Assembly: GCF_009935865.1 (NCBI RefSeq)
Contig: NZ_QWEL01000001.1
Span: 124,001-188,000, forward strand
DNA from: Odoribacter sp. Z80
Lineage (GTDB): Bacteria; Bacteroidota; Bacteroidia; Bacteroidales; Marinifilaceae
DNA: 64,000 nucleotides
Reading direction: 5' to 3'
Shown piece after piece: positions 33,991 to 43,254 of this stretch (the stretch's first letter is position 1; each line of letters begins with the position of its first letter). Under the pieces are notes generated by a model. The model saw only the letters and a program-made list of their open reading frames with translations, had not been told where the DNA came from and did no database searches. The position numbers were made by a program, and so were the translations under genes.

Positions 33991-34085
33991 GTTGTATTCT
34001 TACGGAAATGATATCCGGTTGCTCATATTTTCTCTGTTATTTTCTGGTTGTTTGTGTGAATATTTGTAACTTAGGACAAAATTGC

Positions 34086-35216
34086 ATGCGTATGGGCTAT
34101 CATGTTATTATTCATCCGGAAGATTTTCCCATGAAGTATGCTTATGTAGAGCGGATAGAGCAATTGGTGGAATTGGAAGGTATAAATGAAAACTCTATTT
34201 TATTTGAGGGCAAGCGTAGTAATCCTCCTCAACAGGTTGGGATGTTCATGGATTCCGGTTGTCCGGATGAAGCATGGTATCGGGCTGATCTTCGGGCTCG
34301 GGCCGTTTTTACACGTATGGCCCGGGAGAGAGGATTGGTGTTGGAGGAAAAGAGCCGGAATGCGGAGATTTTAAAAATGGATGGCCGGGACATACAAAAG
34401 GAGGTGAGACGGAGTGTTTGGGGAATCCGAAATCGAGAAGATCTGGAGGTTGAGGTTCTATGCCGCTCTTTTTATGGTCGGGGAGTACACCGGTATTTCC
34501 TTTTTTCCGAAGAAGATTTGGAAAGGTATCTCAATATGGAGAAAGCAACACGGCTTTCTGCGGTTATAGCTGTATTTCAGAGAAAAGGGGAACAGCCGTT
34601 GGAAGACAGCCTTCGTATGATTCGGATGGAGCGTATTACAGAATTGAGGCATACTGTGAAACGGGAAAAAAAGGAATATGGCTGGGTATATCGTATTCCT
34701 TTGAGAGAAACATATCCCGGTTTCGATTTGCTGTCCGAATATTCTTTGAAGGGAGAGAGTATTGATAGATTTGAAGAAGGGTTTTGTCTGTATGCAGACC
34801 CGCAGGATAAACCTTATGTATTGGTGGCTTACTATAAAAATTCCCGGCATTTGGACTGGATTATGCGGAGCGGGTTGTATAATCTGAGGATGGGAAATGT
34901 GCGGGGAGCTCTTTGTTTGGGCAGGGAAGAATCTGCAGCCAGGTATATTTTGCTGCATACAAAAGGGGAGAAAGTGACAGGAAAATTGTTTCGGATTCTC
35001 GGGAATGGTCCCCGGGTTTATTCCAGAGATGTTTTAATCCGGCAGAATTATCCCGGGAGTCCTGCTCATGATTTTTATCTGGTCTACCGGATTGTCCCGG
35101 TCATGGAAAAAGAGTTAAAAAACAGGAGTTGGGACATATCGGCCTTTAAGGGATATTTGACCGGCCATTTGTCTGCTTTCCCTTTTGCTGTACCTTTGTC
35201 AGAATTATTAAAATGA
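34086..35216 (+). CDS. Orphan protein of unknown function
   Basis: A 376-residue cytosolic protein that I do not recognise. I start at ATG 34086 (MRMGYHVII); the frame is open 39 codons upstream, but that stretch starts inside the terminator at 33954-33990 and is hydrophobic. A TAACTTAG-like -7 element lies shortly before 34086. The protein is rich in Arg and Glu, has no transmembrane helix and no signal peptide. Noticeable segments are LFEGKRSNPPQQVGMF, RAVFTRMARERGL and, near the end, GSPAHDFYLVYRI. Its stop overlaps the start of the M20 amidohydrolase gene by four bases (ATGA), implying coupled translation. Confidence 0.7.
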   Translation: MRMGYHVIIHPEDFPMKYAYVERIEQLVELEGINENSILFEGKRSNPPQQVGMFMDSGCPDEAWYRADLRARAVFTRMARERGLVLEEKSRNAEILKMDGRDIQKEVRRSVWGIRNREDLEVEVLCRSFYGRGVHRYFLFSEEDLERYLNMEKATRLSAVIAVFQRKGEQPLEDSLRMIRMERITELRHTVKREKKEYGWVYRIPLRETYPGFDLLSEYSLKGESIDRFEEGFCLYADPQDKPYVLVAYYKNSRHLDWIMRSGLYNLRMGNVRGALCLGREESAARYILLHTKGEKVTGKLFRILGNGPRVYSRDVLIRQNYPGSPAHDFYLVYRIVPVMEKELKNRSWDISAFKGYLTGHLSAFPFAVPLSELLK

Positions 35217-36376
35217 ATAAAGAAGATATCTTTTTGAAAGCAGTGGAATTCCGGAGGCATTTGCATGCCCATCCGGAACTTTCCACACAGGAATTTCAGA
35301 CGCAGGCATATATAGCGGACGTGCTGAGGGAGTATTCGATACCTTTCCGGATGTATGGAACGGGCATTATTGCCACGGTGGGAGAGGGAGAACAGTGTGT
35401 TGCGTTGCGGGCGGATATGGATGCGTTGGGGGTGACAGAAGAAACCGGATTGCCTTATGCATCGGAAAACGAAGGTGTTATGCATGCCTGCGGACATGAT
35501 ATGCATATGGCCATGCTATTGGGTGCCGCTTTGGTATTGAAAGGTATGGAGAAGCAATTAAAGGGGACAGTGAAATTGGTGTTTCAGCCCAGTGAAGAAA
35601 AACGGCCGGGAGGCGCACGTTTGTTATTGCCTCACCTGATGGAACCTCCCGTTCCCCGGGCTATATTCGGACAGCATGTCTATCCTGGATTGCCGGTCGG
35701 GACAATCGGTATTCGCAGTGGTGCCTTTTTTGCTTCTTCGGATAATATTGTCTTTGCCGTAGAAGGAAAAGGAACACATGCCGCTATGCCGCAGATGGGG
35801 TCGGACCCGATTTTGGCAGCAGTGGCTTTGATTCAGTATTATCAAACGATTATCACTAAATTCCGGGATCCTTTGATTCCGGCTGTTCTTTCGATTACTT
35901 CCATTCATGGCGGGACAGCCAATAATGTTATTCCTGACCGCGTGGAGGTGAGAGGGACTGTGCGGACGCATGACAATGGTCTGCGTCATCGTATTTTTAA
36001 CCTTATCCGGGAAAAATCGCCGGCAATTTGTGACTTGTACGGTTGTCGTTTTTTACCGGATATGCCGGATAACGGATTACCGCCTTTGGTGAATGATCCG
36101 GAATTGGTGCAATTGGTAAAAGATGCGGCTTTGCGTTCCTCCTGTGTGGAAGAGACAATGGAACCGGCTCCCTTGACTTTGGGTGAGGATTTCGCTATTT
36201 ATTTGCAGCAATTGCCCGGAGCTTTCTGGATATTGGGGGTAGCCCCGAAAGGGGAGGGGCAGACGGCACCTTTGCATAATCCCCAAATGTCTCCGGATGA
36301 AATGGCGATTCCGGCAGGCATAGAAATGTTGGTGGGAAGTTGCTTGAATTATATGTCTTTTATTTTTAGAGGATGA
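35213..36376 (+). CDS. M20D amidohydrolase (N-acyl amino acid / hippurate hydrolase type)
   Basis: Zinc/manganese amidohydrolase of the M20D family, 387 residues, which cleaves N-acyl or amide-linked amino acids. Metal-binding motifs: RADMDAL, MHACGHDMHMA with the bridging Cys and His, and FQPSEEKRPGGA with the catalytic Glu pair. The lid dimerisation domain covers about 180-295, and a late conserved His lies in TAPLHNPQM. There is no signal peptide. Start codon shared with the stop of the preceding orphan gene. Its 3' end overlaps the convergent YhhQ gene by 28 bp. Confidence 0.9.
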   Translation: MNKEDIFLKAVEFRRHLHAHPELSTQEFQTQAYIADVLREYSIPFRMYGTGIIATVGEGEQCVALRADMDALGVTEETGLPYASENEGVMHACGHDMHMAMLLGAALVLKGMEKQLKGTVKLVFQPSEEKRPGGARLLLPHLMEPPVPRAIFGQHVYPGLPVGTIGIRSGAFFASSDNIVFAVEGKGTHAAMPQMGSDPILAAVALIQYYQTIITKFRDPLIPAVLSITSIHGGTANNVIPDRVEVRGTVRTHDNGLRHRIFNLIREKSPAICDLYGCRFLPDMPDNGLPPLVNDPELVQLVKDAALRSSCVEETMEPAPLTLGEDFAIYLQQLPGAFWILGVAPKGEGQTAPLHNPQMSPDEMAIPAGIEMLVGSCLNYMSFIFRG

Positions 36377-37032
36377 TAAGAAACATTCGTATCGTATACG
36401 TCTGTTTTTTCTATTTTTTTGATATACCGGACCACCCCGATGGTGACGGGTAAAATGATCATTTCGTAGAGTGATTTAAGGAGGGCTTGTGTGCCTATCA
36501 TCAGGAGTAGTCCCTGAACCGGAATCAAGCCCCCGAAAGCCAGAGGAAAAAATATCAGGGAATCTGCGCTTTCTCCTGCCAGAGTAGAAAGGATGGCACG
36601 CAATGAGAAATATTTTCCCTGGGTAGCCACTTTCATTTTGCTCATGATATAGGCATTGAGAAAAGAACCGGCAAGAAAAGCCAGCAGACTGGCCAAAGCT
36701 ATCCGGGGAGCCAGCCCAAAGACGAAGTTAAAGCTTTCTTCGCCCGTCCAAAAGGGAGCTGAGGGCAAAAAGATAGCTAAACGGGCAAAGCCTATGACTA
36801 AAAAGTTCATGATGAAGCCACTCCAGATGATAAGCCTGACCTTTTTGAATCCCCAGACTTCTGCAATACAATCATTAATGATGTAGGAAACCGGAAATAC
36901 GATTAACCCGGCTGTAGCAGTGACAGGACCTATCTGTATTACTTTGGTTTCAAGTAGATTGGAAGTGATAAGGCAGACATTAAAGAGAATTCCCAAAAGC
37001 ATAAAGGGAAGACTGACTGTTTTAGATGACAT
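36349..37032 (-). CDS. yhhQ: YhhQ/QueT-type queuosine precursor transporter
   Basis: Membrane protein of the YhhQ (COG1738) family, 227 residues, six predicted helices. The family imports queuosine precursors such as preQ0 or preQ1. Signature segments are ITSNLLETKVI, FPVSYIINDCIAEVWGF and STLAGESADSLIFFPLAFGG. The cytosolic C-terminus overlaps the end of the convergent amidohydrolase gene by 28 bp. No other queuosine genes are in the window. Confidence 0.88.
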   Translation of the reverse strand: MSSKTVSLPFMLLGILFNVCLITSNLLETKVIQIGPVTATAGLIVFPVSYIINDCIAEVWGFKKVRLIIWSGFIMNFLVIGFARLAIFLPSAPFWTGEESFNFVFGLAPRIALASLLAFLAGSFLNAYIMSKMKVATQGKYFSLRAILSTLAGESADSLIFFPLAFGGLIPVQGLLLMIGTQALLKSLYEMIILPVTIGVVRYIKKIEKTDVYDTNVSYHPLKIKDI

Positions 37033-37107
37033 ATTTCTTGTTTTTTACGTGGTTTGACAAGCACACGCAACGCATTGGGGGCGCTGGTTGATGAAATAAT
37101 AAAGAAA

Positions 37108-37401
37108 TCAAACCTGATAATCTACACAAGCCCGGTCTTCTTTTAAAGGGGCAATCAGATGTTTAACAATTTGTTGATGAGCCGGATGGTTAGCATATAT
37201 TTCTAAATCGTGTCTATTTTCTGTCAGGACTTCCAAACTCAAATCCCATTTTTCGTCCGGATTCATATTCAGGCCAACCCGGATTTCTTTCAGCTCCCGG
37301 ATGATATCCGGTAATTTTTCCAGTTCTTCCTTTATTTCCTGCATTTTTACTGCTTTATTTTCAGAAGCTTTCAATTTGAAAAGTACAATGTGTTTAATCA
37401 T
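37108..37401 (-). CDS. Dabb (stress-responsive alpha/beta barrel) protein
   Basis: A 97-residue ferredoxin-like protein opening with MIKHIVLFKLK and carrying LPDIIRELKEIRVGLN and NHPAHQQIVKHL, the hallmarks of the Dabb family. Plant members dimerise and respond to stress; bacterial roles are mostly unknown. It lies 75 bp upstream of the yhhQ gene on the same strand and may be co-transcribed with it. Confidence 0.85.
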   Translation of the reverse strand: MIKHIVLFKLKASENKAVKMQEIKEELEKLPDIIRELKEIRVGLNMNPDEKWDLSLEVLTENRHDLEIYANHPAHQQIVKHLIAPLKEDRACVDYQV

Positions 37402-37575
37402 CTCTATTTGTTATTTTGCCGCAAAGGTAATCATTGTGCGTACCCTTTGGTTGCCGGAGAAGAATCTTTCGTGTTAAAAATGATTTTTTATTTGTTAAAA
37501 ACTTGTTAATTCCAGGAAATATGTTTATTTTTAAAGTACTCAAAAACCCTGCTTGACAGAATAACACTAAAAGTC

Positions 37576-37731
37576 ATGAGAATGCGAGGTAATCAAATAT
37601 TAATTCAGACCCTGTTGATGATTATCATTACCACAATTGTCATTTTTGTCTGTATCAATCTGGCTGACTGGATTGTCCGGTTTTGTTATGATTTTGGCGA
37701 GGTATTGATGAATCTGAATGTAGGATTCTGA
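37576..37731 (+). CDS. Possible 51-residue membrane peptide
   Basis: A short frame with ATG at 37576 and TGA at 37729-37731 in an otherwise empty 397-bp gap. It encodes one strongly hydrophobic helix (residues about 8-36: IIITTIVIFVCINLADWI within it) flanked by basic residues at the N-terminus (MRMRGN), a layout common in small membrane proteins. No good promoter or ribosome site stands out. It precedes the symporter gene by 67 bp. Coding status is uncertain. Confidence 0.35.
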   Translation: MRMRGNQILIQTLLMIIITTIVIFVCINLADWIVRFCYDFGEVLMNLNVGF

Positions 37732-37798
37732 GGGGGCGTGGAGTATATAACCTTTCTTTGCTCCATACGTTAAAGTTTTGTGAATTAATTTTAACGTT

Positions 37799-38953
37799 AT
37801 GCTGAAAAATTTTTTGTCCAGTATTATTTTTAGACTGATGGTAGCGGTGGCTATTGGTATTTTGTTGGGAAAAATGGTGGGAGAGGGATTTATGAATATT
37901 GCTGTGACAATAAAATATATCTCGGGTCAATTGATTTTCTTTATGGTTCCGTTGATTATTCTGGCTTTTATAGCTTCTTCCATTGCCAGGATGAAAGGGA
38001 ATGCTTCCCGTATGCTGGGGTGGGCTTTGGGGCTGGCTTATGTTTCTTCTGTAGGGGCGGCTTTTATGGCCCTGTTTTTAGGTTATTGGTTTATTCCTTT
38101 GTTGGATATATCTCCTTTGTCAGAGGTGTTGAAAGAAGTGCCTGCTTTGGTGTTCAGACTGGATATTCCTCCTGTGATGAGTGTTATGACTGCCCTTGTA
38201 TTAGCTGTAATGTTAGGTTTGGCAACTGTATGGACAAAATCCCGTATTTTTGAGACTTTGCTGGAGCATTTCCAGAAAATGGTGTTGTTATTAATCAACC
38301 GGATGCTGATACCGGTTTTGCCTTTTTTTATTGCGGCTAATTTTTGTATTTTAAGCTATGAAGGTTCAATTACCAGACAATTCCCTGTTTTTTTGAATGT
38401 AATGGGAATAGTTCTGGCGGCCCATTTTATATGGTTGTTGTTACTTTATTTATTTGCCGGAGGTTTTGCGGGCAAAAATCCCTGGCAAGTAATCCGGTAT
38501 TACGGGCCTGCTTATTTTACGGCTGTTGGTACGATGTCTTCGGCTGCGACTTTACCAGTTGCTTTAAAATGTGCGGGAAAGAGTCCGGTATTAAAATCGG
38601 AAGTTGTGGAATTTGCTGTTCCTTTATTGTCTAACATACATCTTTGTGGTTCGATTCTGACGGAAGTGTTTTTTGTGATGACTGTATCTTTAATGCTTTA
38701 TGGGGCTTTACCTGCTATTTCTACGATGATTTTATTCATTGTCTTATTGGGTATTTTTGCAATCGGGGCACCTGGGGTTCCCGGAGGGACGGTTATCGCT
38801 TCCCTGGGAATAGTTGTTTCTGTTTTGGGCTTTGATGAGGCGGGTACGGCTTTATTACTCACTATTTTTGCTCTTCAGGATAGTTTCGGTACAGCTTGTA
38901 ATATAACCGGAGATGGGGCTCTGACTTTATGTTTGTCCAAATTAGACAGATAG
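37799..38953 (+). CDS. SDF-family dicarboxylate/amino acid:cation symporter
   Basis: Transporter of the DAACS/SDF (GltP-DctA) family, 384 residues. The N-terminal helices include RLMVAVAIGILLGKMVG and FFMVPLIILAFIASSI. The substrate-binding half has a serine-rich hairpin region (GTMSSAATLPVALK), an unwound helix motif and the conserved final FALQDSFGTACNITGDGA. It should import glutamate, aspartate or C4-dicarboxylates with Na+ or H+; which one cannot be told. Monocistronic as far as can be seen. Confidence 0.9.
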   Translation: MLKNFLSSIIFRLMVAVAIGILLGKMVGEGFMNIAVTIKYISGQLIFFMVPLIILAFIASSIARMKGNASRMLGWALGLAYVSSVGAAFMALFLGYWFIPLLDISPLSEVLKEVPALVFRLDIPPVMSVMTALVLAVMLGLATVWTKSRIFETLLEHFQKMVLLLINRMLIPVLPFFIAANFCILSYEGSITRQFPVFLNVMGIVLAAHFIWLLLLYLFAGGFAGKNPWQVIRYYGPAYFTAVGTMSSAATLPVALKCAGKSPVLKSEVVEFAVPLLSNIHLCGSILTEVFFVMTVSLMLYGALPAISTMILFIVLLGIFAIGAPGVPGGTVIASLGIVVSVLGFDEAGTALLLTIFALQDSFGTACNITGDGALTLCLSKLDR

Positions 38954-38999
38954 AGTTGGAATTACTTTGGAATGGTTGGTTCCGGGAACAATAAATGTT

Positions 39000-39007
39000 T
39001 ATCTTTG
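39000..39007 (+). promoter_or_regulatory. Promoter for the M13 peptidase gene
   Basis: Exact -7 TATCTTTG with a TTGG block 20 bp upstream (38976-38979). The leader would be about 44 nt. Confidence 0.6.
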
Positions 39008-39058
39008 TCTGCTATTTTGCAAATCATAAATATGGAGTGAATCAGTTATTGACATAAG

Positions 39059-41089
39059 ATGAATACAAAGTTTTATTTACCTGTTTTGGCACTTGCTATG
39101 GCAGCAATGTCTTGTGATAATAAAAAGGAAGTCAGCACGGCTGGTATAGAGCCTGCGAATCTGGATAAAACAGTAAGTCCAAGTGCGGATTTTTATCAGT
39201 TTGCTTGCGGAGGATGGATGAATATGCATCCTTTGACAGATGAATACAGCCGTTTTGGTTCTTTCGATTTATTGGCAGAGAATAACCGTCAGCAATTGAA
39301 AGGATTGATAGAAGAATTGGCGGCTGCACCATCCGAAAAAGGAACTGTAGCCCGGAAGGTGGGGGATTTGTATAATCTGGCCATGGATAGTGCAAAACTG
39401 AATGCCGAAGGATATTTTCCTATCGAGTCTCAATTGAAAAAAATTGCGGGTTTGACCGGACGCCAGGAGCTTGTAAAAGTGGTTGCTGAAATGACGCGCC
39501 AAGGATATGGACCTTATTTTGGGATATATGTGGGGGCGGATGATATGAACAGCAGCATGAATTTGGTGCAGACCTATCAGGGAGGACTGGGATTGGGAGA
39601 CCGGGACTACTATCTGGGGGCAGATGAGCATAATCGGGAAATTCGTTCGAAGTATGAGGAGCATATGGTGAGGATGTTTGAGTTGGCTGGCTGGAGCAAT
39701 ATGCAAGCCCGTGAGGCTGCCGCTGCTGTTATGGCTATTGAAACGCAGTTGGCTACTGCTTCTTATGAGAAAGTGAAATTGCGTGATCCCCTGGCAAATT
39801 ATCATAAAATGACAGTAGAGGAATTGGAAAAGGAAATTCCTGGGGTGGATTGGAAAGTATACTTTGAAACGATAGGGCTGCCCGGTATAGAGGAATTGAA
39901 TGTAGCCCAACCGGAACCTATCCGGGAGGTTGCCCGCATTTGGAACAATTCGCCACTGGAGGCGCAGAAAGCCTATTTGCAATGGAAGGTCATTAATGCG
40001 GCAGCTCCTTATCTGAGTGATGAATTTGTTGCAGAGCATTTTGAGTTTAACGGGAAAGTGCTTTCCGGAGTGAAAGAAATGAAACCGCGTTGGAAGCGTG
40101 CTGTTGCTACTGTAGACGGGGCTATGGGAGAAGCTGTCGGACAAATGTATGTAGAGAAATATTTTCCGGCTGCAGCCAAAGAACGGATGGTGAAGTTGGT
40201 GGAAAACCTCCAGAAAGCCTTAGGCGAACGGATAAAAGCACTGGACTGGATGAGTGAGGAAACAAAAGCTAGGGCATTGGAAAAATTGGCGGCCATCTAT
40301 GTAAAAGTAGGGTACCCCGACCAATGGAGGGATTATTCCGGCCTGGAGGTGCGGAATGATTCTTATTGGAACAATATTCTCCGGTCAAATGAATTTGATT
40401 TTGATTATATGCTGGCTAAAGCCGGGCAGCCTGTGGATAAAAAGGAATGGTTGATGACTCCTCAGACTGTAAATGCTTATTATAATCCGACAACCAATGA
40501 AATTTGTTTTCCGGCAGGTATTCTTCAGTATCCTTTTTTTGATATGAATGCGGATGATGCTTTCAACTACGGGGCCATTGGTGTGGTGATCGGACATGAA
40601 ATGACTCATGGTTTTGACGATCAAGGACGGCAGTACGATAAAGATGGCAATCTGAAAGAATGGTGGACTGCAGAGGATGCTGAGAATTTCAAGGCCCGGG
40701 CCCAGGTGTTGGTGGATTATTTCGATGATATAGAAGTTTTGCCTGGTCTGTATGCTAACGGACAACTTACACTGGGAGAAAATATTGCGGACCATGGCGG
40801 TTTACAGGTTGCTTATCAGGCTTTTCATCGTGCGACAGAGGAATCTCCTTTGGGAGAAGCGGAGGGCTTTACTCCGGAACAACGCTTCTTTTTGGCTTAT
40901 GCTAATGTATGGGCTGCAAATATACGGGAAGAACAGATTCGTTTTTTGACCCAGATGGATGTTCACTCTTTGGGACGCTGGCGGGTGAATGCTGCTTTGC
41001 CTCATATTGAGGGGTGGTATGAGGCGTTTGGTGTCCGGGAAGGAGATCCGTTATACCTTGTTCCGGAGAAACGGGCCTCTATCTGGTAG
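39059..41089 (+). CDS. M13 family metallopeptidase (neprilysin/PepO type), lipoprotein
   Basis: Zinc endopeptidase of the M13 family, 676 residues, with signal peptide and lipobox-like AMSC at about residues 16-19. After the Cys comes a DNKKE spacer, so it is probably tethered in the periplasm or at the outer membrane. The active site is GHEMTHGFDDQG, with the third zinc ligand Glu in GENIADHGG and the substrate motif VNAYYNP. The C-terminal RVNAALPHIEGWYEAF is also typical, and the family tail ends in W. It cleaves oligopeptides and fits the peptide-fermenting theme given by the DPP5-like and PepD genes. Confidence 0.93.
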   Translation: MNTKFYLPVLALAMAAMSCDNKKEVSTAGIEPANLDKTVSPSADFYQFACGGWMNMHPLTDEYSRFGSFDLLAENNRQQLKGLIEELAAAPSEKGTVARKVGDLYNLAMDSAKLNAEGYFPIESQLKKIAGLTGRQELVKVVAEMTRQGYGPYFGIYVGADDMNSSMNLVQTYQGGLGLGDRDYYLGADEHNREIRSKYEEHMVRMFELAGWSNMQAREAAAAVMAIETQLATASYEKVKLRDPLANYHKMTVEELEKEIPGVDWKVYFETIGLPGIEELNVAQPEPIREVARIWNNSPLEAQKAYLQWKVINAAAPYLSDEFVAEHFEFNGKVLSGVKEMKPRWKRAVATVDGAMGEAVGQMYVEKYFPAAAKERMVKLVENLQKALGERIKALDWMSEETKARALEKLAAIYVKVGYPDQWRDYSGLEVRNDSYWNNILRSNEFDFDYMLAKAGQPVDKKEWLMTPQTVNAYYNPTTNEICFPAGILQYPFFDMNADDAFNYGAIGVVIGHEMTHGFDDQGRQYDKDGNLKEWWTAEDAENFKARAQVLVDYFDDIEVLPGLYANGQLTLGENIADHGGLQVAYQAFHRATEESPLGEAEGFTPEQRFFLAYANVWAANIREEQIRFLTQMDVHSLGRWRVNAALPHIEGWYEAFGVREGDPLYLVPEKRASIW

Positions 41090-41115
41090 AAAGCCGGAGG
41101 ACGGGCAGAAGGCGG

Positions 41116-43185
41116 TTAGATAAAATATCTGTTTGGGACTGCATTTACCTGGAAAGGATAAATCAGGATAAAGCTGTTTTGCTGGAAATATTTGTTCAGA
41201 TAGACGGGAATTTTATTCATTTGCTGGGTATATGAGATGCCATTGGAGCGGCTCATGATAATCCACAGGTTATCGTTCGGGTGGACATCCCGGAAAACAA
41301 TCAAGAAATCTTCCCACTCACTGAATTTGATAAATTCTGTTTTTCCGCTTTCTGTTTTAAAGATTGACTTTAATTTTTCTCCGGTTTCTGAGGAGGCATA
41401 GAAAATAGTTTTGGCGCCCGTATTCTGGATGACCTGCCGTATTCTTTCCACCCATTGGTTGAAGCCGGCTTCTTTTTCGGCTTGGGCAGGGACGACTATC
41501 AGATGTCGTTTCATGGTAGAGAGCGGTTGTGCGGGTTTGTAAATAAAAGTTGTCACGTCGCTGTGTTCGAGGACCCCTTCGGTGATGCGTCCTAAAAAAG
41601 AACCAGGAATGCCTTTTTCTTTATGTAGTCCCAGGATCAGGTCGGTTATTTTATGTTCCAGAATAGTACTTAAGATGGCGTTGGTGACGTTCAGGTCGTA
41701 CCGCATTAATTTTTGTAAATGGGTATCTGTAGCTGCTGCATTGAGGGCTGCATTTTCCAGTAAACGATGGGATTTTTTCAATTGTTGTTCATTTGCAGAG
41801 GCCTGATTGTCTAAAATATGGAGGGCGTAGAGGTATTGGCTGTTTTTTTTCGATTTTGTGGCTAAACTGAGATTGATCAGCTCTTCGGCGGTATCTTCAT
41901 TGTTGATGGGAATTAAAATTCTTTCCTGCTGGCGGGAGGACTCTTTTTCTTCCTGCGAAGAATTGTGGGCGGCGATGTTGTGTGCCCCTTTCTGGGCCGA
42001 AAAAGAAGCCATGGTACAAGTTACTAAAATCATCAGGATAGTACCGTTCAAAATGCTTTCGTTCAGCAGGCGGATGGGTTGCCCGTCGGGAGTCTGACCC
42101 AAAATGACATTATAACCGACCATGACAGCAGCGAGGGTGGCTGCAGCCTGAGCATTGCTGAGCCCGAAAATGATCCTTCGTTGGTCTGCCGACATCCGAA
42201 ATGTTTTTTGGGTAAGCCATGCTGCTGCGAATTTGGCTAAAGTAGCTACGATAATCATGACTATCCCTACTTTGACCGTATCGAAACTGGTAAAAAAAGC
42301 CCGGTAATCAATCAGCATTCCGACGCTGATTAAAAAGAAAGGGATGAAAATGGCATTCCCGATAAATTCTACCCGGTGCATGAGGGGAGAAGAACGGGGA
42401 ATCAGGCGGTTCAAGGAAAGACCTGCCAGAAAGGAACCTATAATGGATTCTATGCCGGCCAGTTCTGCCAGATAGGCTCCCAGGAATACCATAATCAATA
42501 CAAAAACATATTGTGAAATACTGTCTTGTACTCTTTTGAAAAACCAGCGACTGAGTAAGGGAAATAGCAGAATGATGAATAATACGAAAACGACAACGGA
42601 TATACTTAATTGTGTCCAGAAATGTTTTCCGATTTGACCGGTAGCCATTCCGACAATGACGGTTAAAACAAGTAAGGCCAGCATATCTGTAATCATGGTG
42701 CCTCCTACGGTAATGGTTACGGATTTGTCTTTAGCAATTCCTAATTTGCTGATAATCGGATAAGCGATTAGTGTATGGGAAGCAAACATACTGGCCAGTA
42801 ATATGGAAGTATCCATTGAAAAATGTAATAAGTAATAGCCTGCAATAATGCCTAATCCCATTGGAATTAAAAAAGTGTACATTCCAAATACGAAGCTGCG
42901 GCCACTGTTCTTTTTGAAATCTCCCATGTCTATTTCGAGACCGGCCAGAAACATAATGTAGAGCAGGCCTGCTGTACCGGAAAGGATAATACTGCTGTCC
43001 CTCAATATCAGATTCAACCCGTAGGGACCGATAATAGCTCCGGCGATAATCAGACCCAATAAATGAGGAATTTTTAATTTATTGAGTAATAGGGGAGCCG
43101 CTATGATAATGACTAAAATGATAAGGAATTTCAGTACCGGATCGGTGAGCGGTAAGGTGTGGGAGATAGCCAATGGTAGCATCAT
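41116..43185 (-). CDS. CPA2 cation:proton antiporter with C-terminal USP-like domains
   Basis: Kef/NhaS-type monovalent cation:H+ antiporter of 689 residues. About 12 helices fill residues 10-410 and include the CPA2 motifs LKIPHLLGLIIAGAIIGP and LFLAGLEIDM. The cytosolic part (about 415-689) resembles two universal-stress-protein folds (ILIPINNEDTAEELI; HLIVVPAQAEKE) and replaces the usual RCK/TrkA-N domain. Such architectures may couple transport to nucleotide binding. It is convergent with the M13 peptidase gene and about 70 bp after ccsA on the same strand. Confidence 0.88.
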   Translation of the reverse strand: MMLPLAISHTLPLTDPVLKFLIILVIIIAAPLLLNKLKIPHLLGLIIAGAIIGPYGLNLILRDSSIILSGTAGLLYIMFLAGLEIDMGDFKKNSGRSFVFGMYTFLIPMGLGIIAGYYLLHFSMDTSILLASMFASHTLIAYPIISKLGIAKDKSVTITVGGTMITDMLALLVLTVIVGMATGQIGKHFWTQLSISVVVFVLFIILLFPLLSRWFFKRVQDSISQYVFVLIMVFLGAYLAELAGIESIIGSFLAGLSLNRLIPRSSPLMHRVEFIGNAIFIPFFLISVGMLIDYRAFFTSFDTVKVGIVMIIVATLAKFAAAWLTQKTFRMSADQRRIIFGLSNAQAAATLAAVMVGYNVILGQTPDGQPIRLLNESILNGTILMILVTCTMASFSAQKGAHNIAAHNSSQEEKESSRQQERILIPINNEDTAEELINLSLATKSKKNSQYLYALHILDNQASANEQQLKKSHRLLENAALNAAATDTHLQKLMRYDLNVTNAILSTILEHKITDLILGLHKEKGIPGSFLGRITEGVLEHSDVTTFIYKPAQPLSTMKRHLIVVPAQAEKEAGFNQWVERIRQVIQNTGAKTIFYASSETGEKLKSIFKTESGKTEFIKFSEWEDFLIVFRDVHPNDNLWIIMSRSNGISYTQQMNKIPVYLNKYFQQNSFILIYPFQVNAVPNRYFI

Positions 43186-43254
43186 AGATGAAATTTTTGT
43201 ATTTCATATACGCGCTTGTTGTTTTTTGGTTGCAAGAGAGTGAAAAATGTGTTT

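Noticed and set aside
33969-34085. 39-codon N-terminal extension of the orphan protein
   Set aside because: It begins inside a terminator hairpin and upstream of the likely promoter.
37655-37930. 91-codon minus-strand frame before the symporter gene
   Set aside because: Antisense to the symporter start, strongly His/Ser/Asn-biased, no promoter or family.
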